Assembly (NCBI GenBank): GCA_002424605.1
Contig: DIKQ01000005.1
Coordinates: 490,401-554,400 of the forward strand
Direction of reading: 5' to 3'
DNA length: 64,000 bases
DNA from: Cloacimonetes bacterium UBA5614
GTDB taxonomy: Bacteria; Cloacimonadota; Cloacimonadia; Cloacimonadales; Cloacimonadaceae
The position numbers and the translations under genes were made by a program. Shown here in pieces: positions 16,748 to 25,339 of the stretch (position 1 is the stretch's first letter; every line of letters starts with the position of its first letter). Below the pieces are notes generated by a model. The model had not been told where the DNA came from, searched no databases, and saw only the letters and a list, made by a program, of their open reading frames with translations.

Positions 16748-17497
16748 ATGCTATTATCAATCAGCAACCTCAGCAAGAGCTATGACGGCAAAGTGTGGGC
16801 GCTAAAGGATGTCTCCCTGGAAGTGAACGAGGGTGATTTCCTCATACTGCTGGGGCTTTCCGGTTCCGGCAAATCAACTATGCTGCGCTGCATCAACCGT
16901 CTGATAGAACCCACTTCCGGTGAGATAAACTTTGACGGCATTGAAGTGCTCAGAGCCGGCAACACTGGTTTAAGACACATCCGCAGCCAGATTGGCATGG
17001 TCTTTCAGCAGTTTAACCTGGTAAAAAACCTGACTGCCCTGACTAATGTGCTGACGGGACGGCTGGGCTATCACGGCTCTGTAAGCGAGTTTAACCATCA
17101 GGACAGGGAACTGGCTTTTCATTGCCTGGAAAGAGTGGGATTGACCTCTTTTGCCTATCAGAAAGTCAAGAACCTCTCCGGCGGACAGCAGCAAAGAGTG
17201 GCAATCGCCAGAGCGCTGATGCAGCAACCCAAGCTAATCCTGGCAGACGAACCGGTCGCCAGCCTTGACCCTGCCACCGCTGACAGCATCATGCAATACT
17301 TGGGCGAGCTAAACACAAAAGACGGGATAACGGTCATCTGCTCTCTGCATTTCCTTTCTCTGGCACGTAAATACGGCAGCCATGTGCTTGCCCTGAAGGA
17401 CGGGGAAATCCGCTATCAGGGAAAACCGATAGACATAGACGAGCAAAGGTTCAAAGAGATATACGGTCAGGACGCGGAGGAAGTGGAAATCAGGTAG
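16748..17497 (+). CDS. phnC: PhnC-like phosphonate ABC transporter ATP-binding protein
   Basis: A 249-residue ABC ATPase: Walker A GLSGSGKSTML, Q-loop FQQFNLVKN, signature LSGGQQQRVAIARAL, Walker B LILADEPVASLDP, and an H-loop His in CSLHFLSLARKYG. The RCINRLIEPTSGEI segment is typical of PhnC. It would energise uptake with PhnD, but the membrane permease is absent from this locus, so a permease encoded elsewhere must be assumed. Its last 8 bp overlap the end of the convergent hisS-like gene, which rules out a downstream permease here. Confidence 0.9.
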   Translation: MLLSISNLSKSYDGKVWALKDVSLEVNEGDFLILLGLSGSGKSTMLRCINRLIEPTSGEINFDGIEVLRAGNTGLRHIRSQIGMVFQQFNLVKNLTALTNVLTGRLGYHGSVSEFNHQDRELAFHCLERVGLTSFAYQKVKNLSGGQQQRVAIARALMQQPKLILADEPVASLDPATADSIMQYLGELNTKDGITVICSLHFLSLARKYGSHVLALKDGEIRYQGKPIDIDEQRFKEIYGQDAEEVEIR

Positions 17498-18773
17498 TGA
17501 CCTGAGCCGATTTCCTGATTATATCTATCTCCGGAAGCAAATCCGATAGCGATACATAGGACTGCTTTTCCTTTATAAAGTTCTTTAGCAGCGCTTTGCC
17601 TTCCCGGATGTTTTCAGCCCGCAGAATCACCATTACCTGGCAATCGTTCTCCAGTGCTACTTCCGTGTCCTTTTCAGTAGGGTTGCGGTCTGTATTTATA
17701 ATGGTGGAAATGTCGTCCTCATGCAGTTCCTGCACAATCTGCAGCAGCATAATCTCCAGGTCGTCGGATTGCGTTGAGATATAGACCCTGAAAGGTTTTG
17801 ACTGGGTTTGAAACAAGTTTCTGGCTGACATGATGTTGTAAACAAGGTCAAGGTTCAGGTAAAAACCCACAGCAGGAATCTGCTTGCCTGTAATGCGGTT
17901 TGACAGGTAATCATATCTTCCGCCGCCGCCGATAACTTCCGTATGTCCGTTGGTCTGGATTACGAAGTTAAATACCGTTTCGTTGTAGTAGGAGAAGTTC
18001 TTTACCAGATTGTGATTAATCTTGAAGTTGTTGCCAAGGTTGGTCTGGATTTTCTTTACCCGGTCAAAATTGGTCTTGCATTTATTGCACAAGTGCTCAT
18101 GGATTTTGGGACCCTGTTTGGTGGAATGCAGGCAGTTGCTGTCCATGCATTCTGTGGGATGCAGGGGATTGTTGTTCAGGGCTTCGAAGCAGGACAGGCA
18201 GAATTTGTCTTTGTTGTCAGACAGGAACTGGCGCATCGCTTTGAAATAAGCAGGACGGCAGACATTGCAGCCAAAGCTGTTGATTTCCAGTCGGGCGTCT
18301 TTCAAGCCCAGCTGTTCGCAAATCCTGACACCCATGTTCATTACTTCGTTTTCACTGAGGATACTGTCGCTGCCAAGCAGTTCGACGCCCAACTGGTCAA
18401 ACTCCATTGGCTGTTGCTGGGCATCTTTGCGGAACATGTGTCCGTGATAGAAGATGCGGTGGATTTTATTCTGTTCAAGGTTGTTTGCCACGTGGTTGAG
18501 GACGTTGATTGTGCCCTCGGGACGCAGGCTCAAAAGGCTGATATTGCCGTCCGGCTGCTTAAGGTTAATAATCTGGCCGGTGATTTCCTGTGCTTCCTCA
18601 GTATCCAGGAGAGCGGTTATTCCTTTATAGAGGATGTTGTAATCCTGCAGGACGGAGAGCCGGATTTCCTGATAATTATACAGGGAAAGCACCTGTTCCA
18701 CTTGGTTTTCCATGTACTTCCATTTCCATACGTCATCAGGCATGATTTCATGGAATGAGAGCGGTTTTTTCAT
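17490..18773 (-). CDS. hisS: Histidyl-tRNA synthetase-like protein with altered active-site motifs
   Basis: A 427-residue class II synthetase homologue with the full HisRS layout: catalytic core, insertion with four Cys pairs (C169/C172, C192/C195, C209/C214, C229/C232) of the kind seen in many bacterial HisRS, and a C-terminal anticodon-binding-like domain. Motif 2 is GHMFRKDAQQQPMEFDQLG: the FR arginine and the later Gln/Glu are kept, but the GRYR/GRxREF part is lost. The HisA motif LVRGLDYY reads LVKNFSYY, replacing the catalytic Arg with Lys258. Motif 3-proximal GGGGRYD is intact. It could be a divergent but working HisRS or a HisZ-like/paralogous protein. It has its own promoter candidate upstream. 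Confidence 0.72.
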   Translation of the reverse strand: MKKPLSFHEIMPDDVWKWKYMENQVEQVLSLYNYQEIRLSVLQDYNILYKGITALLDTEEAQEITGQIINLKQPDGNISLLSLRPEGTINVLNHVANNLEQNKIHRIFYHGHMFRKDAQQQPMEFDQLGVELLGSDSILSENEVMNMGVRICEQLGLKDARLEINSFGCNVCRPAYFKAMRQFLSDNKDKFCLSCFEALNNNPLHPTECMDSNCLHSTKQGPKIHEHLCNKCKTNFDRVKKIQTNLGNNFKINHNLVKNFSYYNETVFNFVIQTNGHTEVIGGGGRYDYLSNRITGKQIPAVGFYLNLDLVYNIMSARNLFQTQSKPFRVYISTQSDDLEIMLLQIVQELHEDDISTIINTDRNPTEKDTEVALENDCQVMVILRAENIREGKALLKNFIKEKQSYVSLSDLLPEIDIIRKSAQVTT

Positions 18774-18861
18774 GAACTTTATCTTCCTTTCCGTGCATAA
18801 ATAAGCTGTCAGAACTGTATGAAAAACAATCTGTTATGCTTACCAGCACCTTCTTAAGGCT

Positions 18862-18890
18862 ACAACTCAGGATTGTCTTTAATTTGTCAA
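18862..18890 (-). promoter_or_regulatory. Candidate promoter of hisS-like gene
   Basis: Minus-strand TTGACA (complement of 18885-18890). A -10 is unclear: AGTTGT at 17 bp, or TTGTAG at 19 bp. It lies about 90-115 bp upstream of the start codon. Confidence 0.28.
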
Positions 18891-18917
18891 CTACTTGTAA
18901 ATCACTTCTTCCCTGCT

Positions 18918-18988
18918 TGCCACGTGGGGTCCTCGTGGGCTTTGACCGTAATGACCCCAGGTGGATGCCAGGTGGATTCCGGGTGGGG
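18918..18988. repeat. 11-bp-period intergenic element, subfamily B copy 1
   Basis: On the left two 11-bp units end in CGTGGG. On the right three units contain CCAGGTGG or CCGGGTGG at exact 11-bp steps. A 12-bp inverted repeat with one mismatch (CCACGTGGGGTC against GACCCCAGGTGG) joins the halves. The left flank is CCCTGCTT, as in subfamily A. It lies between two co-directional genes. Confidence 0.65.
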
Positions 18989-19009
18989 ATTAGGGAAAAT
19001 GTCTGTTAT

Positions 19010-19771
19010 TTAGTTTTTGACCCTTTCCAGGGAAGAAGCAAGAACCCAGCCGGCACCGCCATTGGGCAGGGTTATCAGCGCCCAGTCCTTGTCCACTCTG
19101 CTGATGTGGATTACCAAACCTTCGTGGATGGTGAAAAGCTTGCCGAATTCCTCTCCCGGACCGGAAAAGCCCTCTGCTTCCCTGTCTGTGATGACTGCGG
19201 TTCTATCGCTGCGGAAATCCCTGTATTTGAAAGCCAGAAGAACTGTCGAAAGCAGCAGGATAAAGCCGACGATTATCAGCCACATTACCGGAACCGCCTT
19301 GTCCTGGCCGGCAGACAGATGCATCAGCCAGTGCAGGCAAAGCACTGAAACAAACAGCAGCAACAGGGTAATGAATGCCAGAGAATTGAGGGTGAAGAAA
19401 TTGAAAACCTTCTGAAAGACGGAAGAGAGAAAAGAAGGTTGTGAATACATATCCTTGTCCGGGGAACGGCTGATGGCGAAATCCAGGTTGTTCTTCGCTT
19501 CCCCGTGGTTGCTGTTCAAGCGCAAGGCGCGTAAAAAATAGACCACTGCCTTGCCGGTGTAGCCCTGGTGATAGTAACTCAGCCCAATCTGGTTGTACAT
19601 ATCGGCATTAACTATTCCCGCAGACTCCTGCTTCAGCAGATTGTCCAAAGTCCGGGTGTATTCAGCGCTGCTGATTGCTTCCTCTTTCTGCTCCTGCGCC
19701 GCCGCTTCAAAGCTAAGGGCCAGGATGAGCAGAAGTAAGCCGGAAAACCGGAGAACTTTAGTTATGTTCAT
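19010..19771 (-). CDS. batE: BatE-like protein: TPR plus SH3-like domain, aerotolerance operon
   Basis: A 253-residue protein: signal peptide (LLLILALSFEAAA), two TPR-like helices pairs (~residues 36-105, with MYNQIGLSYYHQGYTGKAVVYFLRAL), two membrane segments (~118-140 and ~150-172), then an SH3-like bacterial domain (AEGFSGPGEEFGKLFTIHEGLVI, GGAGWVLASSLERV). This order is that of BatE. Bat proteins form a periplasm-facing inner-membrane complex with MoxR-type chaperones; the Bacteroides genes were linked to aerotolerance. Its start overlaps the batD stop by 4 bp, so translation is coupled. It is the last gene of the operon. Confidence 0.82.
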   Translation of the reverse strand: MNITKVLRFSGLLLLILALSFEAAAQEQKEEAISSAEYTRTLDNLLKQESAGIVNADMYNQIGLSYYHQGYTGKAVVYFLRALRLNSNHGEAKNNLDFAISRSPDKDMYSQPSFLSSVFQKVFNFFTLNSLAFITLLLLFVSVLCLHWLMHLSAGQDKAVPVMWLIIVGFILLLSTVLLAFKYRDFRSDRTAVITDREAEGFSGPGEEFGKLFTIHEGLVIHISRVDKDWALITLPNGGAGWVLASSLERVKN

Positions 19772-21597
19772 AATCCCTGCCCCAAAAACTTTTTAAGGCT
19801 GACCGGCTGGGTGATGAAAGACCTGATGACCTGCTTCAGTGCTTCAAGGTCATTGCTCAGCACCGCCTTATCAAATCCGCCCGGCATGAAACGCGCTTCC
19901 TGGCAGCGTTTGAGAAATTCCTCAAGACTGATAATCAGGTTTTCGTCCAAACCCTTCAGGCGAAGCTGGTAAATCTTTTCCCGGGTGGAAAACCGGCGGG
20001 AAATGCGGTATTTGTCAGCCAGATAGTGCATCAGTCCTTTTTCCGCCTGGGGATAGAAATCCTGCGAGCCGTTAAGGGCGGAAAATTCCGCTTGCCTGAG
20101 ATACTTCTTCAACACTCTGGCAGAGTTTTTGAGGGCGGCAAGTTCCGGGTCGGCATGGCTGATTTTCTTTTTCTGCGCATAAATCCAGGACGGCAACAGC
20201 GAAAGCAGTATCATGCCTGCAATAATCCAGTATAAATAACTGTGTAAAAGCTGTTTCCGGGATTTGTAAGCGGTTTCAGGCCGGAAGGGGGAAAGAGTCC
20301 GGATGCTTTCTCTCTGGAAAACGTTGGAGATATAGGTCAAAACGTTGCCTGGCTTGACTTCCACGGCACGGGGCGTTGCCCTGAAAGCTTTGTAGGTGCC
20401 GCTGACAGGGTCAAACCAGTTGAAACTGATGCCCGGCAGGTCAAACTTGCCTTCCCTCCTGGGTATCAGCAGATAGGTGATGGTTCGGGTGCCGGAGATT
20501 CCTGCCTGTAACTGGTTATCTGCAACCGGGGAAGCAATGCGGAAATCCGCTTGAGCGGGATAGGCAGGATTGCTGAACTGATTAAAGTTTCCCCTGCCGG
20601 TGATGATGAGCTTGTATTCCAAGGCTTCGCCCAGACGCACCAGGCTCTTTGGCTGGCTGTCGCTGACTGAGAAATTGCCGACGGCACCGCTGAAATTGAC
20701 CGGCCTTCCTGCTGAGGGAAGCTCCCGGACGTTTATCCTCAGGGGCTGGCTATCCAAAACCTGGGAATACAGTCCGATACTGCCTATGTGGACTTTGGCG
20801 GTTAACCTGGGGAGTTCAATTTCCCCTGACCTGTTAGGTGAAATAGCTACAATCTTGATGACAGCGCTACGGTATCTCTGGTCTTTGTGCCTGACCTGTT
20901 CAAAATTCAGCCGGTTTGGCTCGCTGTAGATTTCCTTGCCGTAGCCTCCGAAATCCTTTTCATCCACAAGCTCCAGTGACGTAACGGGCTGGGTTGTATA
21001 AAGCCGGTAGGTAACCAGCAGCGGTTCTCCCACATACACGGAGGCTTTCTCCGCTTTAGCCGCAATTTCAATGTCGCCGACCGGTTCAAAACCCGGATCC
21101 ATTCCAAAGGGGTCCATCATATAGAGAGGCATGCGCTGGCTTTGAGAACCGCCCTGTCCCTGCTGGCTTCCTGCCCGCGGGACATCCAGGACCCGGATGT
21201 CAACCTTCTGGGTGGAATAATCCTTTCCATTGACTGAAATATTGAACGCAGGGATGGAAAGAGCTCCGGGGCGCTTGGGAAGCAGGCGGTAGATAAAGGA
21301 TTTGGTCACTGATTCGCTGACCTTGCCGTTGATTATGGAGTAATTTGAAGCTGAAGAGGTCATCATGCCGCGCATATAAAAGTCGTTAAGCTCCGGCAGT
21401 TTGGGAGTAGGTGCCCGGAAACCACCCTCGCCATTTATTTCAATTGTATAGGTGGTTTCCTCATCCCTGCCAATGGAAACAGGGTCGGCATAGGAACGCA
21501 CCGTCACCCTCTGCGCCAGCAGTACCATACTGCCCATAAAGAGAAGCATTAACGCTGTAAAGCGTAACAATCTGACGGCTTTCACGCTTACCACCAT
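19768..21597 (-). CDS. batD: BatD-like membrane protein
   Basis: A 609-residue BatD (oxygen-tolerance) protein. It has an N-terminal signal anchor (LLRFTALMLLFMGSMVLLA), a long periplasmic region of Ig-like beta domains opening with VRSYADPVSIGRDEETTYTIEI, one membrane segment (~residue 455, YLYWIIAGMILLSLLPSWIY) and a helical cytoplasmic tail. The N-terminal pattern (small-residue-rich strands, GxxxxYTIEI) and the phrase PGALSIPAFNISVNGKDYST are typical. It overlaps batB/C upstream by 10 bp and batE downstream by 4 bp. It should sit in the inner membrane with BatA and BatB. Confidence 0.87.
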   Translation of the reverse strand: MVVSVKAVRLLRFTALMLLFMGSMVLLAQRVTVRSYADPVSIGRDEETTYTIEINGEGGFRAPTPKLPELNDFYMRGMMTSSASNYSIINGKVSESVTKSFIYRLLPKRPGALSIPAFNISVNGKDYSTQKVDIRVLDVPRAGSQQGQGGSQSQRMPLYMMDPFGMDPGFEPVGDIEIAAKAEKASVYVGEPLLVTYRLYTTQPVTSLELVDEKDFGGYGKEIYSEPNRLNFEQVRHKDQRYRSAVIKIVAISPNRSGEIELPRLTAKVHIGSIGLYSQVLDSQPLRINVRELPSAGRPVNFSGAVGNFSVSDSQPKSLVRLGEALEYKLIITGRGNFNQFSNPAYPAQADFRIASPVADNQLQAGISGTRTITYLLIPRREGKFDLPGISFNWFDPVSGTYKAFRATPRAVEVKPGNVLTYISNVFQRESIRTLSPFRPETAYKSRKQLLHSYLYWIIAGMILLSLLPSWIYAQKKKISHADPELAALKNSARVLKKYLRQAEFSALNGSQDFYPQAEKGLMHYLADKYRISRRFSTREKIYQLRLKGLDENLIISLEEFLKRCQEARFMPGGFDKAVLSNDLEALKQVIRSFITQPVSLKKFLGQGL

Positions 21598-23231
21598 TTG
21601 TTGTTCAGCATCCTTTGGGGAGTCCCCTGCCTGCTCTGACGGTCATTTACTTCCTTTTGCTCCAAAGCTTTCAAAATCCTTTCAGCATCATCCTGCTTTT
21701 CCCTTTGCTGTCTGTCCTGTTGCCTGGACGACTGCTCCTGCTGAGAATCCTGTTTTTGCTGGTTTCTGTTTTGTCTTTGCTGCTGCTGAATCAGCCTTCG
21801 CTTTGCCAGGTCATAGTTTTCCCTGGCAGCGGTGTTTTTATCATCTGCCAAGACCGCTTTGCCGAATGACTGCATAGCTTCCTTATACTGCTTCTGCTCA
21901 TACTGCAGGTTTCCGAGGTTTTGCCAGGCTTTGCTTCTCAGCACGGGATTTGAGCTGGTTGATGCCTTTTCCCAGCTTTCGGTAGCCTGGCTGCCTTGTT
22001 TCAGGCGATAACGGGCATTGCCGAGATTGTACTGCAAGGCTTCGTCATCAGGATACTTAGCAGAGTTTTTACCAAAGGTTTCCTCTGCCTGCTGGTAATC
22101 CTGCCTGTTATAAGCGGTATTGCCTTTGCTGTTGGTCATTGCCTTGCTCCAGGGCAAGGTCAGTGCCTGCAGCCTGAAAACAGGAAACAGGAATAATATC
22201 AGAATAAGACCGGCAGCTTTGACCGCTTTGGCTTTGGAGTCTTCCTTAATCCTGCGGGAACCCGCCATCAGAACAGTTTCCAGCAGTAAAAGCAGCAAAG
22301 CTCCGATGGCAAACAGTCCGTACTGCTCTTTATAGATGCTCATCCGGCGAGAGGAAAGCTTGCTCTTTTCCAGGGATGCAATATGCTTCAGGATTGCCTG
22401 AATCTCGTCCTGCGCAGGCGTTATCATAAAAAACTCTCCACCTGTGGTCTCCGCTATTTTTGCCAGGGTCTTGTTATCCAGTTTACTGATGATTTCCTGC
22501 CCTGAATATCCTGCCGGCAGGTCTTCAGCAGACAATCTGATGCTGGCACCCTCAGGAGTTCCCACACCCATAACATAAACTATTATGCCTTCCTGGGCAA
22601 GGCTCCTGGCTTCTTTGACGGCAGAGGCATTCAGGTCTTCGCCATCGGAAATCAGCACTACAACCCTGGTCTTGGTGTTTTTATCAAAGACAGTCTTTGC
22701 CACACTTAAAGCTTTTCCGATATCGGTTCCCCAGATGGGAACTGAATTGGAATTCAAACTGCTCAGCAACATTTTGGCGGCGTCATAATCATCTGTCAGC
22801 GGACATTGTACAAAAGCTGTTCCGGCAAAGGGAATCAGGGCAATCCTGTCCCCCTCCTGCTCATCTATGAAGGCGGAAATCTGGTCTTTGGCACGCTGCA
22901 GTCTGGTAGGAGCTATATCGGTGGCATCCATGCTCTTGCTGGCATCCACGCAGATGGCGATGTCCAGTCCGCTGCGCCGGATATCGTGAGTTTCCCTATC
23001 CCACTGAGGACGCGCAAGGGTCAGGATAATGAAAGCCAGGGCAGTAATCAGTAGAACAGCTTTGAGCCGCAGGAAAAAGAACGACCAGTCTCTGAAGTAG
23101 TATTCCCAGAAGCCCTGTTCGGCAAAAGCACCAAACCTCTTCCGGAAACGCTTGCCCACCACGAAAACCAGTGCAGCCAGAGGCAACAGGATTATCAGCA
23201 GGAACAGCAGAGAAGGATTGACTATATTCAT
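21588..23231 (-). CDS. batB: BatB-BatC fusion: membrane VWA domain plus TPR and Gln-rich tail
   Basis: A 547-residue fusion. Residues 1-~325 are BatB: two N-terminal membrane segments, a VWA domain with MIDAS motif CVDASKSMDATD (~95), LISDGEDLNA, and a C-terminal membrane segment (~312-330). After a further hydrophobic stretch (~340-365), residues ~375-480 are TPRs (NTAYNRQDYQQAEETFGKNS, LQYNLGNARYRLKQGSQATE, AWQNLGNLQYEQKQYKEAM), which correspond to BatC. The tail is a Gln/Arg/Asp-rich low-complexity region (QQQQRQNRNQQKQDSQQEQ). BatB and BatC are separate genes in Bacteroides. The gene starts 3 bp after batA. Confidence 0.88.
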   Translation of the reverse strand: MNIVNPSLLFLLIILLPLAALVFVVGKRFRKRFGAFAEQGFWEYYFRDWSFFFLRLKAVLLITALAFIILTLARPQWDRETHDIRRSGLDIAICVDASKSMDATDIAPTRLQRAKDQISAFIDEQEGDRIALIPFAGTAFVQCPLTDDYDAAKMLLSSLNSNSVPIWGTDIGKALSVAKTVFDKNTKTRVVVLISDGEDLNASAVKEARSLAQEGIIVYVMGVGTPEGASIRLSAEDLPAGYSGQEIISKLDNKTLAKIAETTGGEFFMITPAQDEIQAILKHIASLEKSKLSSRRMSIYKEQYGLFAIGALLLLLLETVLMAGSRRIKEDSKAKAVKAAGLILILFLFPVFRLQALTLPWSKAMTNSKGNTAYNRQDYQQAEETFGKNSAKYPDDEALQYNLGNARYRLKQGSQATESWEKASTSSNPVLRSKAWQNLGNLQYEQKQYKEAMQSFGKAVLADDKNTAARENYDLAKRRLIQQQQRQNRNQQKQDSQQEQSSRQQDRQQREKQDDAERILKALEQKEVNDRQSRQGTPQRMLNNKWW

Positions 23232-23234
23232 ATC

Positions 23235-24230
23235 CTACTCCGGTAATATCCTGATAAACACAAGCTTCAGAACCAGTTCAGCCAGCAACATCAAAAAAGC
23301 CAGCCACAGAAAGAAGGGAAACATCTCTTTGTAATCATAGTAATAGCGGATTTTATATTTGCTTTTTTCCAGCTTGTCTATATTATCCATCACGGATTTG
23401 AGCTGTTCCGTGCTGGTGGCAAGTACTGCCTTATCAGTTCCGGTAAGGTTCGCAATCCTGTCCAGTGCCGGCATATCCATCTCTATCAGTACCTTGTGAT
23501 ACTGCACGCCAAATATCGGGTCTGAAACCGGAAAATCCACCAATCCTGTACTGCCCACCCCGATAGGGTAAACCCTGATATCAAATGCCTTTGCCATCTC
23601 AGCCGCGGTCATCGGGTCAATCTCGCCGGAGTTATTGGCTCCGTCGGTTATGAGAATAATGACCTTTGAAGCCGCTGACGAATTCCTCAACCGCGCCACA
23701 GCCGAAGCAAGACCCATGCCGATGGCGGTTCCGGATGCGTCTCTGTTCACTTCCACCTGGGACAGAATCCCCGTCAAAGCGTCGTGGTCATGAGTCAGCG
23801 GACAGCGTGTGAGTGCATACTCAGAAAAGGTAACCAATCCGATACGGTCATGTTCCCTCTGCTGAATGAATTCCCGCGCCACTTTTTTGGCTGCTCCCAA
23901 ACGGTTTTCCGGCATGAAGTCCACCGCCAGCATTGAACCGCTTACATCCAGCGCAATGATGATATCAACCCCTTCACCCTGGATATCCTGCCTGCCTTTG
24001 CCAAAGCGGGGCCTGGCAATTGCAAGCACCAGACAGAGGATGGTTCCTGCCTTGAGAGCAAGGTAAAGGTATTTCCAGATGGAAAACCGCGGTTTGAGGC
24101 GGCTGAGCAGCGAAAAGCGGCTGAAGGGAAGCTGCATCCTCTTTTTGCTCTTGATTTTCAGCTCATACCATAGGTAGAGCGACACCAGGACAAGCGCCAG
24201 CAGCCACCAGGGGCTATAGAAGCTAATCAC
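23235..24230 (-). CDS. batA: BatA-like VWA-domain membrane protein
   Basis: A 331-residue protein in the usual BatA size range. An N-terminal SPWWLLALVLVSLYLWYEL segment and a second membrane segment (~58-75) precede a VWA domain with MIDAS LDVSGSMLAVDF (~93), TDGANNSGEIDPMTAAEMA and a C-terminal membrane segment. I set the start at the GTG at 24230, preceded by GAGGAAGAG and overlapping the upstream stop by 8 bp. The 38 codons further upstream are arginine-rich and lie wholly over the end of the preceding gene. The VWA domain should face the periplasm and bind partner proteins through a metal-dependent site. Confidence 0.87.
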   Translation of the reverse strand: MISFYSPWWLLALVLVSLYLWYELKIKSKKRMQLPFSRFSLLSRLKPRFSIWKYLYLALKAGTILCLVLAIARPRFGKGRQDIQGEGVDIIIALDVSGSMLAVDFMPENRLGAAKKVAREFIQQREHDRIGLVTFSEYALTRCPLTHDHDALTGILSQVEVNRDASGTAIGMGLASAVARLRNSSAASKVIILITDGANNSGEIDPMTAAEMAKAFDIRVYPIGVGSTGLVDFPVSDPIFGVQYHKVLIEMDMPALDRIANLTGTDKAVLATSTEQLKSVMDNIDKLEKSKYKIRYYYDYKEMFPFFLWLAFLMLLAELVLKLVFIRILPE

Positions 24231-25155
24231 TCTCTTCCTCCGCTGCCGGTTCCGATGCCTGCGCCCTGCCCTTATGAGACAACCACTCAGCAAAGCTTTC
24301 CAGCAGTTCATAGCTCTGTTCAGTAGTTGATTCCCATTTGGCAAACTTCACCCTGTCACACTTTTCCAGCCAGTCGGTAACTATTTTCTGGTCCTTCAAG
24401 CTAAGGAAGTTCTGCTTTTTAATATACTGACGGATTTCGCGGGTGGTCATTTCATTGGCTGAAAACTTGTATTCAGCTTCCAGGAAGAGCTTCATGATTT
24501 CCGAAAGCCGGTAATGAAAAGCTATGAACTGCCCTGCTTCCGGGAGTTCCTCATCTTTCAGAGCCTGCAAAGCGTCCATTGCGCGTTTCCAGTTTGGGCG
24601 GTTATCCACCGGCGGAGGCGGAGAAATGAGCTCTCTAACCTTCTGCCTGAGGTATCTGCGGATATAGATGAATGCTGCAATCAGCGCAGCCAGGAGCAGG
24701 ATTCCCGCAATGGCATAGTATGCCCAATAGGGCAGTTCGCCCCTGAGTTTCTGCGTGCCGGCGATATCCACCAAAGTAGTGTCCTGCGGTGAGCGCAACT
24801 CACTGATCAACAGAGTAAAGGGTTCGGTGCGGAGCGAATCCTCCAGAGGTTTTACCGTCATCAGCGCCAGCGGTGGAAAGGTGTGCTCCCCCGTATCCAG
24901 CGGAGCTATGGTCAGCTTCAGTCCCACGGGCTTGCGGAAAGATTTTATCTTCTCTGTCTTCAGGATGGAGTATTTGGTCAGCGTGTCCGGAACGGCAATG
25001 TCCGCCAGGTCAATATCTGCGGTAACGGTGAGGAAAAACCTCGTCCCCAGATAAAGGGTATCCGGCCGGGTAATTTCCTGCTTTACCTCCGCCGTCAAAG
25101 GTAAGGACACCAGAACCAGCAACATTGCCGTCAAAACGGCACGCACCCATCCCAT
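24223..25155 (-). CDS. DUF4381-like membrane protein of the Bat operon
   Basis: A protein of about 310 residues: signal anchor (VLTAMLLVLVSLPLTAEV), a beta-rich periplasmic region (~25-140), one membrane segment (~147-168, YAIAGILLLAALIAAFIYI) and a cytoplasmic region beginning RRYLRQKVRELISPPPP. The tail (WKRAMDALQALKDEELPEAGQF, YRLSEIMKLFLEAEYKFSANEMTTREI) resembles the DUF4381/BatD C-terminal helical region next to batA in many Bat operons. The likely start is the ATG at 25155: a candidate promoter at 25232 lies inside the longer reading. The gene heads the DUF4381-batA-batB/C-batD-batE operon, and the preceding moxR-DUF58 part is displaced 7 kb upstream. Confidence 0.78.
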   Translation of the reverse strand: MGWVRAVLTAMLLVLVSLPLTAEVKQEITRPDTLYLGTRFFLTVTADIDLADIAVPDTLTKYSILKTEKIKSFRKPVGLKLTIAPLDTGEHTFPPLALMTVKPLEDSLRTEPFTLLISELRSPQDTTLVDIAGTQKLRGELPYWAYYAIAGILLLAALIAAFIYIRRYLRQKVRELISPPPPVDNRPNWKRAMDALQALKDEELPEAGQFIAFHYRLSEIMKLFLEAEYKFSANEMTTREIRQYIKKQNFLSLKDQKIVTDWLEKCDRVKFAKWESTTEQSYELLESFAEWLSHKGRAQASEPAAEEESD

Positions 25156-25231
25156 AAGATGGCAGTATCCTCTTTCATCCTTATCTTTTCTATATCTTAG
25201 CTTTGTGTGCACGCATTCCAACATGAAAAAC

Positions 25232-25259
25232 AAATTACTGATTGCCTGTCTGCCGTCAA
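25232..25259 (-). promoter_or_regulatory. Candidate promoter of downstream Bat operon
   Basis: Minus-strand TTGACG (complement of 25254-25259), a 16-bp spacer, then TAATTT (complement of 25232-25237). It lies about 80 bp upstream of the 25155 start, so the downstream Bat genes probably have their own promoter. Confidence 0.4.
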
Positions 25260-25339
25260 GATTTTATCGTTTCCCGACCTGCCGCACCGGAACAACGGTG
25301 AGAGAACAGAGCTCTGCGCACATTATATCATCAAAGCGA

